This document shows, in pieces, positions 18,833-27,627 of a DNA stretch of 64,000 nt. This DNA is from Alkalibacterium sp. 20 (GTDB taxonomy: Bacteria > Bacillota > Bacilli > Lactobacillales > Carnobacteriaceae_A). How positions within the stretch are numbered: the first letter of the stretch is position 1; each line of letters starts with the position of its first letter. Made by a program: the position numbers and the translations under genes. The notes beneath the pieces were generated by a model. That model was not told where the DNA came from. It saw only the letters and a list, made by a program, of their open reading frames with translations, and did not search any database. The stretch is from NCBI RefSeq assembly GCF_001885615.1, contig NZ_LSRN01000078.1, forward strand, positions 1 through 64,000, read 5' to 3'.

Positions 18833-19711
18833 TTAACCTTTTGTCGCACCAGATGCCAACCCTGAAATAAGGTATTTTTGCAGCATCAAGTATACTGTTG
18901 CTATTGGTACGGCAATAAGTACCGCACCCGCAGCAAAACGACTGAAGTTATTTGAAAACTGCGCATTAACGAAGTTATAAAGACCTAACGCTAAGGTGAA
19001 GTTCTCGGGACTTCTTAAAACAATACGCGGTAAGATAAAGTCCATGAATGGTCCCATGAAGTTGAACAAGGCAACCACGGATAAAATAGGTTTCGCCAGC
19101 GGCAATAGAATCTGGAAGAAAATTCTAAAGTGACCCGCCCCATCCATTTTAGCTGATTCATCCAGCGATCTCGGTAAGGTGTCCAAGTATCCCTTAACCA
19201 GGAATGCATTCATAGGAATTCCTCCACCGATATAGATCAATATCAATCCCCATAGATTATCTAACAATCCAACAGTGTTGAGCAAGATGTACAGAGCCAC
19301 CATTGCCATCAATACCGGAAACATTTGTAGGAGTAAGAAAGCATACAATCCATTCGTACGTCCTTTGAAACGATAACGTGAGAATGCGTAGGCGGTAAAA
19401 CTTACGACTGTCGTTGTGACGACTGTTACGACCGTCGAAACAAACAACGTGTTTCTGTACCAAAGTAGATAGTCACTTCTAGGACTCGTAAACAGCCATA
19501 CAAAGTTATCCAACGACCAATTTTCTGGAGATAAAGACGCACTATATAAATTGGTTGAGGTATTCATTGAGATCGCAAACGCCCATAAGAGCGGATAAAA
19601 GATAACGACAAACACAAGCCCAAGAATCAAATAGATGAGAGCAACTTCTAAACTGCTTTTTTGTTTGCGACTAAGTTTACTGCCGCTTTTTTTAGTGGAA
19701 TTCTTTTTCAT
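18833..19711 (-). CDS. malG: Maltodextrin ABC transporter permease MalG
   Basis: The second membrane subunit of a maltose/maltodextrin importer (MalG/MdxG family). It has six hydrophobic segments, a basic N-terminus and the EAA-type cytoplasmic loop (LPRSLDESAKMDGAGHFRIFF) that contacts the ATPase. The 292-residue length fits the family. Its ATG overlaps the malF stop codon by one base (TAATG), so translation is probably coupled. A broken copy of its 3' end lies at 12499-12673. Confidence 0.92.
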   Translation of the reverse strand: MKKNSTKKSGSKLSRKQKSSLEVALIYLILGLVFVVIFYPLLWAFAISMNTSTNLYSASLSPENWSLDNFVWLFTSPRSDYLLWYRNTLFVSTVVTVVTTTVVSFTAYAFSRYRFKGRTNGLYAFLLLQMFPVLMAMVALYILLNTVGLLDNLWGLILIYIGGGIPMNAFLVKGYLDTLPRSLDESAKMDGAGHFRIFFQILLPLAKPILSVVALFNFMGPFMDFILPRIVLRSPENFTLALGLYNFVNAQFSNNFSRFAAGAVLIAVPIATVYLMLQKYLISGLASGATKG

Positions 19712-21027
19712 TAGTTGTTACCCTCCTCTTTGAATGAACTTGAACGTCGGAATTGGAAAAACGCAAAAGTTGCAACGATAATTCCTAAGATCAACGAAAT
19801 AGCCGCAGCCATACTGAATTGCGAGTTGGTAAAGGTCAAGTTATAGACCCAGGAAATCAGGATATCCGTTCCGCCGGCATTTTGTCCACGAACGGCAGGG
19901 CCACCTTCATTAAACAGGTAAATAATATTAAAGTTATTGAAGTTAAACGTGTATTGCGTTATGAGTAACGGCCCCGTCGCAAACATCAGATGCGGGAACG
20001 TAATGTTTGTAAATTTCTGCCAGCGCGAAGCACCATCCATATCTGCCGCTTCATACCAGTCAGATGATATCCCCTGCAGCACGCCTGAAAACAGTGCATA
20101 GACAAAAGGAAAACCGAGCCAGACCTGAATCATTATGATCGCGATTCGACTCCACATGACATTAGTCATCCAAGGTATCGTGGTATTAAATAACGGTTGT
20201 AGAATATCGTTATTGATTGCACCGAAGTTATCATTGAATAACGCTGAAAAGATAATAATTGTGACAAAACCCGGTACAGCCCAAGGTAAGATCAATACTG
20301 TTCGGATAAGTTTCTTCCCTTTTAGACGTTTATCATTGGTTAAGATAGCCAGGAACATTGCCAGAGAAATCGACAATGTGGTTGCGACGAATGTCCAGGT
20401 AAGTGTCCAGGAAAGAACACTGACAAACGTGTCACGCCATTCAGATAAGGTCACTAAGCGGATAAAGTTTTCAAAGCCAACCCACTGAAGCAAGTTACGC
20501 GGGGGAGCATTGTATAAGTTGTAGTTGGTAAAGGCTAAGAAGCCCATAAATAGTAGTGGTAAAATAACCACAAAAATCAAGAGTGCAAATCCGGGACCGA
20601 TCATGACATACGGAAAAGCCGTATCCCAAGAGTTATGGAAGTTTTCCATTACACTACCGGGCTTCCATCCGTTTCTGATTTTCTGCGCCTCAACTTTAGC
20701 ATCTTGGATGTTAAACCAATAAAAGGCAGCATAGAAAATCGTGAACAACAGAGCCAGGATCCCTTCAATCAAGAATACACGTGAATCATCAACACGCGCT
20801 TCATTACCGAGGGTGATAAGTCCTTGTAAGCCGGCAGCAGCAAATTCAAACATAACGAATGCAAAAGCTGCAAACAGGATGAATATTGCGATACCTTTTA
20901 TTTTTCTTTTATTGTAAATCTGTCCCATACCAGGAATGATCGATAAAAGCATAGCTTTTTTGGGACTATGATTCATATCTTTTATTCGTGTTTGCGACGG
21001 TTGGTTTTGGTTTTCGTTAGTAGCCAT
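19711..21027 (-). CDS. malF: Maltodextrin ABC transporter permease MalF
   Basis: The first membrane subunit of the maltodextrin importer. It has an N-terminal cytoplasmic stretch, then about eight membrane segments, and the EAA loop SSDWYEAADMDGASRWQKF. Two extra N-terminal segments (AMLLSIIPGMGQIYNKRK onward) are typical of Firmicute MalF/MdxF. The start at 21027 (MATNENQNQ) is chosen because AAGGAGAG lies 7 bases before it; an upstream ATG at 21102 lacks such a site. It follows malE after a strong hairpin. No ATP-binding gene follows malG, so the complex must borrow a shared MsmX-like ATPase. Confidence 0.92.
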   Translation of the reverse strand: MATNENQNQPSQTRIKDMNHSPKKAMLLSIIPGMGQIYNKRKIKGIAIFILFAAFAFVMFEFAAAGLQGLITLGNEARVDDSRVFLIEGILALLFTIFYAAFYWFNIQDAKVEAQKIRNGWKPGSVMENFHNSWDTAFPYVMIGPGFALLIFVVILPLLFMGFLAFTNYNLYNAPPRNLLQWVGFENFIRLVTLSEWRDTFVSVLSWTLTWTFVATTLSISLAMFLAILTNDKRLKGKKLIRTVLILPWAVPGFVTIIIFSALFNDNFGAINNDILQPLFNTTIPWMTNVMWSRIAIIMIQVWLGFPFVYALFSGVLQGISSDWYEAADMDGASRWQKFTNITFPHLMFATGPLLITQYTFNFNNFNIIYLFNEGGPAVRGQNAGGTDILISWVYNLTFTNSQFSMAAAISLILGIIVATFAFFQFRRSSSFKEEGNN

Positions 21028-21117
21028 AATTTCTCTCCTTCTACTAGCCTTAAAACAGTCACTTATGTCTATAGAAGTGACGTTAAACAGCTCTAAACAC
21101 ATAAATAACTAATATGA

Positions 21118-21155
21118 AGAAGGAGATTGAGTTTTTAGTTGCTCAATCTCCTTCT
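21118..21155 (-). terminator. Intercistronic hairpin between malE and malF
   Basis: A 14-bp perfect stem (AGAAGGAGATTGAG with its complement, 10-base loop) without a strong T run. It probably stabilises malE mRNA and reduces downstream transcription. Confidence 0.7.
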
Positions 21156-21187
21156 CAAATTAGCTTGACTTTACAACGATATTATAA

Positions 21188-22504
21188 TTATTGACCCATC
21201 ATTGAAATTTCAGATTCGATTGTTTGAGTGGCTTCGTCTAATACTTCTTGTACGTCGTCACCTTGTTGTACGAATGTTAATGCGTCACCCATAGGTTCCC
21301 AAACTTGTGACATTTCCGGAACATTAGGCATTGGATGTGCATTTAAAGTTTGAGCAAAGATTGGTTCCATTAGTTCATCATTGATTTCGACAGCTGCATG
21401 AGCAGGTAATTCGCCAGCTATGTCAAAGTAAGTTGTTGAGCTTTCTTCGTTTGTCATGAATAATGCTAATTCAGTTGCCCAGTATTCATTTTCTGTATAA
21501 TAGTTCACTAAAAATCCTTTGTTTCCTGAGAATGAGTTCAAAGGCTCGCCATCTTTAGATGGTAATTCAGTAACCATCAAGCTGTCGCCAATAGCACCCT
21601 GGTAATCAGGAATTGCCCATGGTCCGTTAACAATCATACCCACTTTTCCATCCATGAATAAGCTGTTAGCTACTTCTAAGTCTGTTCCTGCAGGCATAAG
21701 TCCTTCTTCAAACCATGATTGAATCATTTCAACTGATTTCACAGCTTCTGGTGTGTTTAATCCAACGTCTGAAGTGTCGTATGTGCCGTCTTCGTTTTGT
21801 GCAAAGATATAGCCACCATCAGCTGTCAGGAAAGGGTAGGTGAAGTATAAATTAGCTGCATCCATCATGAATCCGTATTGATCGCCTTCTGTTAAGTCGC
21901 GTGCAATTTCCATCAATTCGTCCATTGTTTCTGGTGCTTCAGGTACTAGGTCTGTATTGATGAATAGTCCGTAAGTTTCTACAACTGCGGGAATACCGTA
22001 TTGTTGACCTTCATAACTAAATGCATTTACAGCTTCTTTGTTGTATTCACCTAAACGGTTTAACTGATCTTCAGTCAAGTCTAATTCAGCAGCTAAACCT
22101 TGTAAGTGAATATCACCCATGCGGTCATGTGGCTGGAAGAATAGATCCGGACCTTGTCCAGAAGGTCCATCTAAGCTCATGCCCTCTGTTTGTTCCAGCA
22201 TGCTATAAGGTGTGATATCAACATCAATGCCGTGTTCTTCAGTAAAGTTGGCAGTGATTTGTTCGTAAGCATCTAATTGCACTTCTTCGTCATTGACCCA
22301 AATATGTAACGATTCAGGTTTTTCAGGAGCATCTTCGCTTGCTGTTTCTTCAGAAGTTTCGCCTTCTGTATCTTCAGCTGCTTCTTCCGTTGTGTCCTCA
22401 GATGTATCAGCTGAATCTCCGTTGTCATCTGTTCCACATGCTGCAAGTAGTCCTACTGTTGAAAGCAGTAACATTCCTTTGTACCAAAATTTCTTATCAA
22501 TCAT
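21188..22504 (-). CDS. malE: Maltodextrin-binding lipoprotein MalE
   Basis: The extracellular binding protein of the maltodextrin importer (SBP_bac_1 family). The lipoprotein signal has lipobox LAACG near residue 22 and is followed by a T/E/D-rich linker. The mature domain carries LHIWVNDEE, GPDLFFQPHDRMGDI, YGIPAVVETYGLFINTDLV and MIVNGPWAIPDY, typical of maltose-binding proteins. 438 residues. It is the first gene of the malEFG-amylopullulanase unit, about 115 bases downstream of a clear promoter with an upstream cre/LacI-type operator. Confidence 0.92.
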   Translation of the reverse strand: MIDKKFWYKGMLLLSTVGLLAACGTDDNGDSADTSEDTTEEAAEDTEGETSEETASEDAPEKPESLHIWVNDEEVQLDAYEQITANFTEEHGIDVDITPYSMLEQTEGMSLDGPSGQGPDLFFQPHDRMGDIHLQGLAAELDLTEDQLNRLGEYNKEAVNAFSYEGQQYGIPAVVETYGLFINTDLVPEAPETMDELMEIARDLTEGDQYGFMMDAANLYFTYPFLTADGGYIFAQNEDGTYDTSDVGLNTPEAVKSVEMIQSWFEEGLMPAGTDLEVANSLFMDGKVGMIVNGPWAIPDYQGAIGDSLMVTELPSKDGEPLNSFSGNKGFLVNYYTENEYWATELALFMTNEESSTTYFDIAGELPAHAAVEINDELMEPIFAQTLNAHPMPNVPEMSQVWEPMGDALTFVQQGDDVQEVLDEATQTIESEISMMGQ

Positions 22505-22624
22505 TGTGTTGCCTCCTATTTTTCATTTTTCTATATTTGCTTACTTTATTTTCCAAGCTCCAAGAGAAGGCTTTCTTTAAATCTTGTTTGCCTAGAAAAC
22601 AATGTTGTAAGTGATTACATTTAA

Positions 22625-22653
22625 ACTATATAAGTTTTTTACAATTGTTTCAA
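22625..22653 (-). promoter_or_regulatory. Promoter of the malE operon
   Basis: On the minus strand TTGAAA (22653-22648), 17 bases, TATAGT (22630-22625). The -35 lies in CAATTGAAACAATTG, a sequence shared with the alpha-glucosidase promoter. The predicted start is near 22618. Confidence 0.75.
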
Positions 22654-22665
22654 TTGTTTTTTCTA

Positions 22666-22679
22666 TGTTACCGGTATCA
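22666..22679 (-). promoter_or_regulatory. cre/LacI-type operator upstream of the malE promoter
   Basis: TGATACCGGTAACA (minus strand) matches TGWNANCGNTNWCA perfectly. It ends 12 bases upstream of the -35, the same distance as at 9490-9503, with its centre near -55. Confidence 0.72.
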
Positions 22680-22710
22680 GGATGGACCGATGGTCTTATC
22701 CTATTTTTAA

Positions 22711-24336
22711 CTAATCCAGCAATTCGACAACAATCGCCTCATATGGTTCTAACACAGCCTCTTTTGGATCAAAGGATTCTTTATTGTAATTTGAAACTAT
22801 CACATCTCCGACACTATTTGTAACATTTGAAACTAAGTATTCCACTTTTCCACTCACATTCGCGACGATCAACCATGTTTTGCCTTTATAAGATCGTTTG
22901 TAGGCATAAACAGATGGGTGATCGGGTAAGAGCAACTCGTAATCGCCCCAAACGACTAGCGGATTATCTTTTCTTAATTTAATCAATTGTCTGTACGTAT
23001 TTAAAATTGAATCCGAGGAGTCACGTGATTCATCCACATTGATTTCTTTGTAATTCGGCTGGACCGGTAACCAGGGTTCTCCCATAGTGAAGCCTGCCTG
23101 CCTAGAGTCATCCCATTGCATCGGCGTTCTGGCATTATCGCGTCCTTTAATGTTGATTACATGAATAAGCTCATCGTGTGTATAGCCTTCATCCAATCGT
23201 TCGTTATACATATTGATACTTTCGATATCATCCACTTCATCAATGGATTCAATCGTTCTGTTGGTCATCCCGATCTCTTCACCCTGAAAAATATAGGGTG
23301 TACCTTTCATTAGATGGAGCAGGATTGCAAAAAGTTTGGCACTTTCTATTCGGTATTCACTGTCATTGCCATAACGAGAAACAACGCGGGGCAAATCATG
23401 GTTATTCCAGAATAAACTGTTCCAGCCATTATCTTTTAATTCGACCTGCCACTTGGTCAGTACTTCTTTCCACTCAATAAAATCGATCTCTTTTATATCC
23501 CATTTCGACTGATTCGGTTGTTCATCCAGTTGTACGTGCTCGAATTGAAAAACCATGGATAATTCATGACGCTCCGTATCAGAATAAAGTTTAGCATTTT
23601 CCGGTGTTACTCCCCACGTTTCCCCGACTGTCATGACATCTCTGCCTTTCAAGGTTGCTTCGTGCAATTCCTGCAGGTAGTCATGCAACTTGGGACCATT
23701 GGAAGTGATTTTTTCATCCGGAAGTTTTCCAATCAAGTCGATCACATCCATACGGAATCCCCCGATGCCTTTATCGAGCCAATAATTCATCATGGTATAT
23801 ACAGATTGACGGACGAGTTCATTTTCCCAGTTTAAATCCGGCTGTTTCTTACTGAACATATGGAAGTAGTACTGCTCTGTTTCTTCATCGTACTCCCAAG
23901 CTGATCCGCCAAACGCAGCTTTAAGATCATTGGGCGGGCCACCATTGACCGGGTCACGCCAAATATAGAAATCGCGGTATTCATTGGTTTTACTTCTTCT
24001 CGATTCAACGAACCACTGGTGCTCATCACTTGTATGATTGACGACTAAATCCATCACGATGCGGATATTGCGTTTATTTGCTTCAACAATAAGTCGATCC
24101 ATATCTTCCATTGTGCCAAAATCAGGATGGATCGCCTGGTAATCACTGATATCGTAGCCATTATCATCGTTGGGTGAATCGTAAACTGGACTTAGCCAGA
24201 TAGCATCGACCCCTAGGTGTTCCAAATAGTCGAGACGGCTGATGATTCCCGGAATATCCCCGATACCATCGCCATTACTGTCCTGAAAACTGCGCGGATA
24301 AACTTGATAAATGACCGCATTTTGCCACCACTTCAT
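22711..24336 (-). CDS. Alpha-glucosidase (oligo-1,6-glucosidase type), GH13
   Basis: A second cytoplasmic GH13 exo-glucosidase, clearly related to but distinct from the one at 7652-9355. Features: WWQNAVIYQVYPRSF at the N-terminus, MDLVVNHTSDEH, nucleophile in GFRMDVIDL (near 196), acid/base in TVGETWG (near 237) and NNHDLPRVVS (near 317). GFRMDVIDL (valine after the nucleophile) leans to alpha-1,6 activity in this family. The start at 24336 is supported by GAGGAG 7 bases upstream, so the protein has about 541 residues. It is the last gene of the neopullulanase-mapA-pgmB unit, 28 bases after pgmB. Confidence 0.87.
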   Translation of the reverse strand: MKWWQNAVIYQVYPRSFQDSNGDGIGDIPGIISRLDYLEHLGVDAIWLSPVYDSPNDDNGYDISDYQAIHPDFGTMEDMDRLIVEANKRNIRIVMDLVVNHTSDEHQWFVESRRSKTNEYRDFYIWRDPVNGGPPNDLKAAFGGSAWEYDEETEQYYFHMFSKKQPDLNWENELVRQSVYTMMNYWLDKGIGGFRMDVIDLIGKLPDEKITSNGPKLHDYLQELHEATLKGRDVMTVGETWGVTPENAKLYSDTERHELSMVFQFEHVQLDEQPNQSKWDIKEIDFIEWKEVLTKWQVELKDNGWNSLFWNNHDLPRVVSRYGNDSEYRIESAKLFAILLHLMKGTPYIFQGEEIGMTNRTIESIDEVDDIESINMYNERLDEGYTHDELIHVINIKGRDNARTPMQWDDSRQAGFTMGEPWLPVQPNYKEINVDESRDSSDSILNTYRQLIKLRKDNPLVVWGDYELLLPDHPSVYAYKRSYKGKTWLIVANVSGKVEYLVSNVTNSVGDVIVSNYNKESFDPKEAVLEPYEAIVVELLD

Positions 24337-24364
24337 AGAAAGCTCCTCTCGGTAACCAATTTTT

Positions 24365-25024
24365 TTATTTACTTGCACGCTCAAGAATGACATCCAATGT
24401 CAGATCTTTTGTATCTTCGACGATAAAGTCTGCTTTATGCATGGCGTCTTTTGACCCTACACCCACAGAAAACATACCGGCACCATTGATTGCTTCCACA
24501 CCTGCTTCAGCATCCTCTAGTCCCACACATTCAGACACATCTAGTCCGAGCATTTCTGCTCCTTTGACAAATATTTCCGGATCAGGCTTACCGGCACTCA
24601 ATGACGCAGGATCAACTACCCCGTCAAACAGGTCTTCAATTTCAAGTCTTTTCATAATTTCAGGCCCATTCTTACTTGCAGAAGCGAGCGCCATGCCTAA
24701 GCCTTTTTCTTTAGCATCTTTGAGCAATTGTTCAATACCTGGAAGTAAATCGTTTGGTGTGATTTGCTTGATAGACTCTTTGTACTCTTCATTTTTTTGC
24801 GTCGCTAATTCGATTTTTTCTTCTTCAGAATAGTCATTCTCTTTGTTGCCATGTTTCAAGATGAGGTCCAAGGATTCCATCCGGCTGATCCCTTTAAGTT
24901 GCTCGTTGAATTCTCTGTCCATCTCAATACCCATCTTCTTAGCTAAACTTTTCCATGCCAGGTAGTGATATTCTGCTGTATCTGTGATTACACCATCTAA
25001 ATCGAAAATTAGTCCTTTTATCAT
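24365..25024 (-). CDS. pgmB: Beta-phosphoglucomutase
   Basis: A HAD-superfamily mutase converting beta-glucose-1-phosphate (made by maltose phosphorylase) to glucose-6-phosphate. The nucleophile and acid/base aspartates are D8 and D10 in IFDLDGVITDTAEYH. The cap contains QLKGISRMESLDLIL, and the core motifs ALASASKNG and GLEDAEAGVEA are present. The start at 25024 is set by AAGGAGG 7 bases upstream; longer reading frames upstream have no ribosome site. 219 residues, normal. It lies downstream of mapA across a 300-base spacer full of hairpins. Confidence 0.93.
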   Translation of the reverse strand: MIKGLIFDLDGVITDTAEYHYLAWKSLAKKMGIEMDREFNEQLKGISRMESLDLILKHGNKENDYSEEEKIELATQKNEEYKESIKQITPNDLLPGIEQLLKDAKEKGLGMALASASKNGPEIMKRLEIEDLFDGVVDPASLSAGKPDPEIFVKGAEMLGLDVSECVGLEDAEAGVEAINGAGMFSVGVGSKDAMHKADFIVEDTKDLTLDVILERASK

Positions 25025-25061
25025 AACTGCCTCCTTGTAGTGTCTTACTTTTTTTAATAAA

Positions 25062-25083
25062 AAGAGAGATGTCCATCTCTCTT
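25062..25083 (-). terminator. Hairpin terminator/attenuator before pgmB
   Basis: A 9-bp stem AAGAGAGAT/ATCTCTCTT with a 4-base loop, followed by TTTTATTAAAAAAAG on the minus strand, 37 bases before the pgmB start. It would limit read-through from mapA. Confidence 0.65.
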
Positions 25084-25151
25084 CCTTATTTATCATTGTC
25101 TTTTTACGTTTCTGGTTGAAAGAAGTACAAACCCGCTTGGTTTTATACCGT

Positions 25152-25237
25152 GAGTTCGTCATTTGTGCCGTGAAATGACAGGCTCGGTTTTTTCTTCGCC
25201 CTGAGCTGGTCATTTGTGCTGCGAAATGACCAGCTCA
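25152..25237. repeat. Two tandem about 50-bp palindromic elements in the mapA-pgmB spacer
   Basis: Two similar units follow each other. Each has a stem around GTCATTTGTG...GAAATGAC and ends in a T run plus TTCGCC. The second is a perfect 14-bp stem (TGAGCTGGTCATTT) with loop GTGCTGCG, followed by TTTTTTTT on the plus strand. The first (25152-25185) is a degenerate copy. Confidence 0.75.
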
Positions 25238-25275
25238 GATTTTTTTTCGCCCCGAGCTGTCTACAGTGACTCCTA

Positions 25276-25315
25276 TAATCAAGAGATAATCAGACATCTG
25301 ATTATCTCTTGATTA
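25276..25315 (-). terminator. Long hairpin just after maltose phosphorylase
   Basis: A perfect 19-bp stem (TAATCAAGAGATAATCAGA) with a 2-base loop, 9 bases from the mapA stop. No T run follows, so it may be an mRNA-stabilising 3' structure rather than a true terminator. Confidence 0.6.
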
Positions 25316-25323
25316 TTTCGTCT

Positions 25324-27594
25324 TTACTTTTTAATAGCTTGTTTGACGCTACTGTTTACCGTTACGGTTTCACCGTATAGAGTAATATCCAATGCATCGC
25401 CTTCTTGTAATGTAAATTCTACATTTTCTTTATCTACATTGACTTTAATGAGTCGGCCACGGTACTTCAATTTGAATTCATACCCGTCCCATTTTTCAGG
25501 ACAATATGGGTCAAAGGATAATTCGCCGGTCAGTGTACGCATGCCTGCAAATCCTTGAACGATGGATAACCAGCCGCCACTCATTGACGTAATGTGCAGA
25601 CCGTCTTCGGTATCATTGTTGTAATTGTCTAGATCTAAGCGAGCGGTACGTTCGTACATTTCAAAAGCTTTTTCCTTTTTCCCTAATTCTGAAGCTAAAA
25701 TGGAATGGACCAAAGGTGATAGCGATGATTCATGCACCGTCATTGGTTCATAGAAATCAAAGTTGCGTTCTTTTTCTTCCTGACTGAATTCATGATTCAG
25801 GAAATACAAGCCTTGCAGCACATCCGCTTGTTTGATAAACGGTGAACGTAAAATCATGTCCCAAGACCAGTTCTGGTTGATCGGCCGTTCTTCTGGTTTA
25901 AGCGAATCGACCGGACGCAAGTCTTTATCCAAGAACGTATCGTGTTGAACAAAAACATCCAGCGCTTCATCTTTAGGGAAGTACATGTTTTCAACAATAT
26001 CTTTCCATTGATCTAATTCTTCAGACTCTATGTTCAGACTTGCTTTTTTCTCGTCTGACACTTTTTCAAGTGACTCGAGCGTATAGCGAAGGGTCCAAGC
26101 GGCCATCGTGTTTGTATACCAGTTGTTATTGACGTTGTTTTCGTATTCGTTTGGACCTGTGACACCATGAATCATATATTTTTCATTCCGTTTTGAGTAA
26201 TGCACGCGGTCCGCCCAGAAACGGGAAATGCCCGTAAGGACCTCGATGCCTTGATCAAGTAAGTAAGATTCGTCTCCAGAGTAAGTCGCGTGATTGTAAA
26301 TTGCATGTGCAATCGCACCGTTACGGTGAATTTCTTCAAACGTGATTTCCCATTCATTGTGACATTCGATCCCTGTAAAGGTAACCATTGGATATAAGGC
26401 ACCATCCAGCCCTTGTTTGGAAGCATTCACGTGCGCTTCTTCCAGCTGATTGTGACGGTAAACAAGGAGCTGTCTGGAAACTTCTTCATCAGTGGTCGAC
26501 AGATACATAGGTAAAATACACGATTCCGTATCCCAGTAAGTTGCGCCACCATATTTCTCGCCAGTAAAGCCTTTAGGCCCAACGTTCAGACGAGGATCTT
26601 CTCCGTAGTAAGTCGAGAAGAGTTGGAATATGTTGAAGCGGACACCCTGCTGGCTTGCGGCGTCACCTTGGATAACCACATCAGCATTGTTCCAGCGCTT
26701 GGCCCATTCACTGACATGTGCTTCTTTTAATTGAACAAAAGCAGCTTGGCTGGCGTCACTTAAGATTGCTTCGGCAGCCTTTACCTGGTCGTTTTCTTCA
26801 ACATCACGGCTGGTGATCACAGATACTAATTTAGTCAGCTTGACTGTTTCGCCTGCTGAAACCGTTCCTTTATAGGTTTCTGAGACAGTCATGTCAGACT
26901 CACTGCTGTCTTCTTGCTTCAATCCTTCTACCGTGTTGCTCATCATCGTTGTGACAGCGAAACGGTCGGTACCATAATTATTTTCAATTGTTTTTGTTGT
27001 CAAATAAGGATCAGGCGTTAACCCGCGGTCTCGTTCGATCCAGAACTGCTCGTCATAGTTGCTGTCTTCATTGACGACATCGCCATCTAAATGGGGCATC
27101 ATTTCAATAACAGGATGGCCTTTCAGCACGTTTGCCTCGACATGCATGACCGCTAATTCTTTCTTTGCGACACTGACAAAACGGGTAAATGTGAAAGCAA
27201 TTTCTGTCTCAGCATTTGTCCAGACGTAAGAACGGTTCAGTACGCCCTCTTTCATATCCAACTCTAGATGAAAGTCTCTCACCTCGTCTTTTGCCAGGTC
27301 CACTTGATGACCATTGACACGAATCGTTATGGGAAGAAAATTCGTTGCATTGATCACTTTTCCAAAATATTCGGGGTAACCAATTTTCCACCAGCCGACT
27401 CTCGTTTTATCCGGGTACCAAACGCCTGCTATATACGTGCCGAGATGGGTGTCGCCTGAGTAGCCTTCTTCAAAGTTTCCACGCAAGCCCATATAGCCAT
27501 TACCTATGGACGTTAAACTTTCCTGCACACGCTTGTCTTTCTTGACATCATTGGTGATGACTTTCCACGGGTCTATCTTTGCTATTCTTTTCAT
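25324..27594 (-). CDS. mapA: Maltose phosphorylase, GH65
   Basis: A GH65 phosphorylase splitting maltose with phosphate into beta-glucose-1-phosphate and glucose in the cytoplasm. The N-terminal beta domain has [15 protein letters not shown]. The (alpha/alpha)6 domain has the catalytic glutamate in [19 protein letters not shown] (near residue 487), the phosphate-binding [13 protein letters not shown] and HITSMSGGW. 756 residues, a normal length. Trehalose or kojibiose phosphorylase are related alternatives, but co-location with malEFG and pgmB supports maltose. It starts 33 bases after the neopullulanase gene. Confidence 0.92.
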   Translation of the reverse strand: MKRIAKIDPWKVITNDVKKDKRVQESLTSIGNGYMGLRGNFEEGYSGDTHLGTYIAGVWYPDKTRVGWWKIGYPEYFGKVINATNFLPITIRVNGHQVDLAKDEVRDFHLELDMKEGVLNRSYVWTNAETEIAFTFTRFVSVAKKELAVMHVEANVLKGHPVIEMMPHLDGDVVNEDSNYDEQFWIERDRGLTPDPYLTTKTIENNYGTDRFAVTTMMSNTVEGLKQEDSSESDMTVSETYKGTVSAGETVKLTKLVSVITSRDVEENDQVKAAEAILSDASQAAFVQLKEAHVSEWAKRWNNADVVIQGDAASQQGVRFNIFQLFSTYYGEDPRLNVGPKGFTGEKYGGATYWDTESCILPMYLSTTDEEVSRQLLVYRHNQLEEAHVNASKQGLDGALYPMVTFTGIECHNEWEITFEEIHRNGAIAHAIYNHATYSGDESYLLDQGIEVLTGISRFWADRVHYSKRNEKYMIHGVTGPNEYENNVNNNWYTNTMAAWTLRYTLESLEKVSDEKKASLNIESEELDQWKDIVENMYFPKDEALDVFVQHDTFLDKDLRPVDSLKPEERPINQNWSWDMILRSPFIKQADVLQGLYFLNHEFSQEEKERNFDFYEPMTVHESSLSPLVHSILASELGKKEKAFEMYERTARLDLDNYNNDTEDGLHITSMSGGWLSIVQGFAGMRTLTGELSFDPYCPEKWDGYEFKLKYRGRLIKVNVDKENVEFTLQEGDALDITLYGETVTVNSSVKQAIKK

Positions 27595-27627
27595 CCGTCA
27601 CACATCCTAATTTATAAATTCTGTTAT

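Noticed and set aside
24387-24833. 148-residue Ser-rich plus-strand frame
   Set aside because: Antisense shadow of pgmB with no ribosome site or recognisable domain.
25025-25213. N-terminal extension of beta-phosphoglucomutase
   Set aside because: The extension crosses hairpins of the spacer and lacks a ribosome site, whereas ATG 25024 has AAGGAGG and the correct family start.
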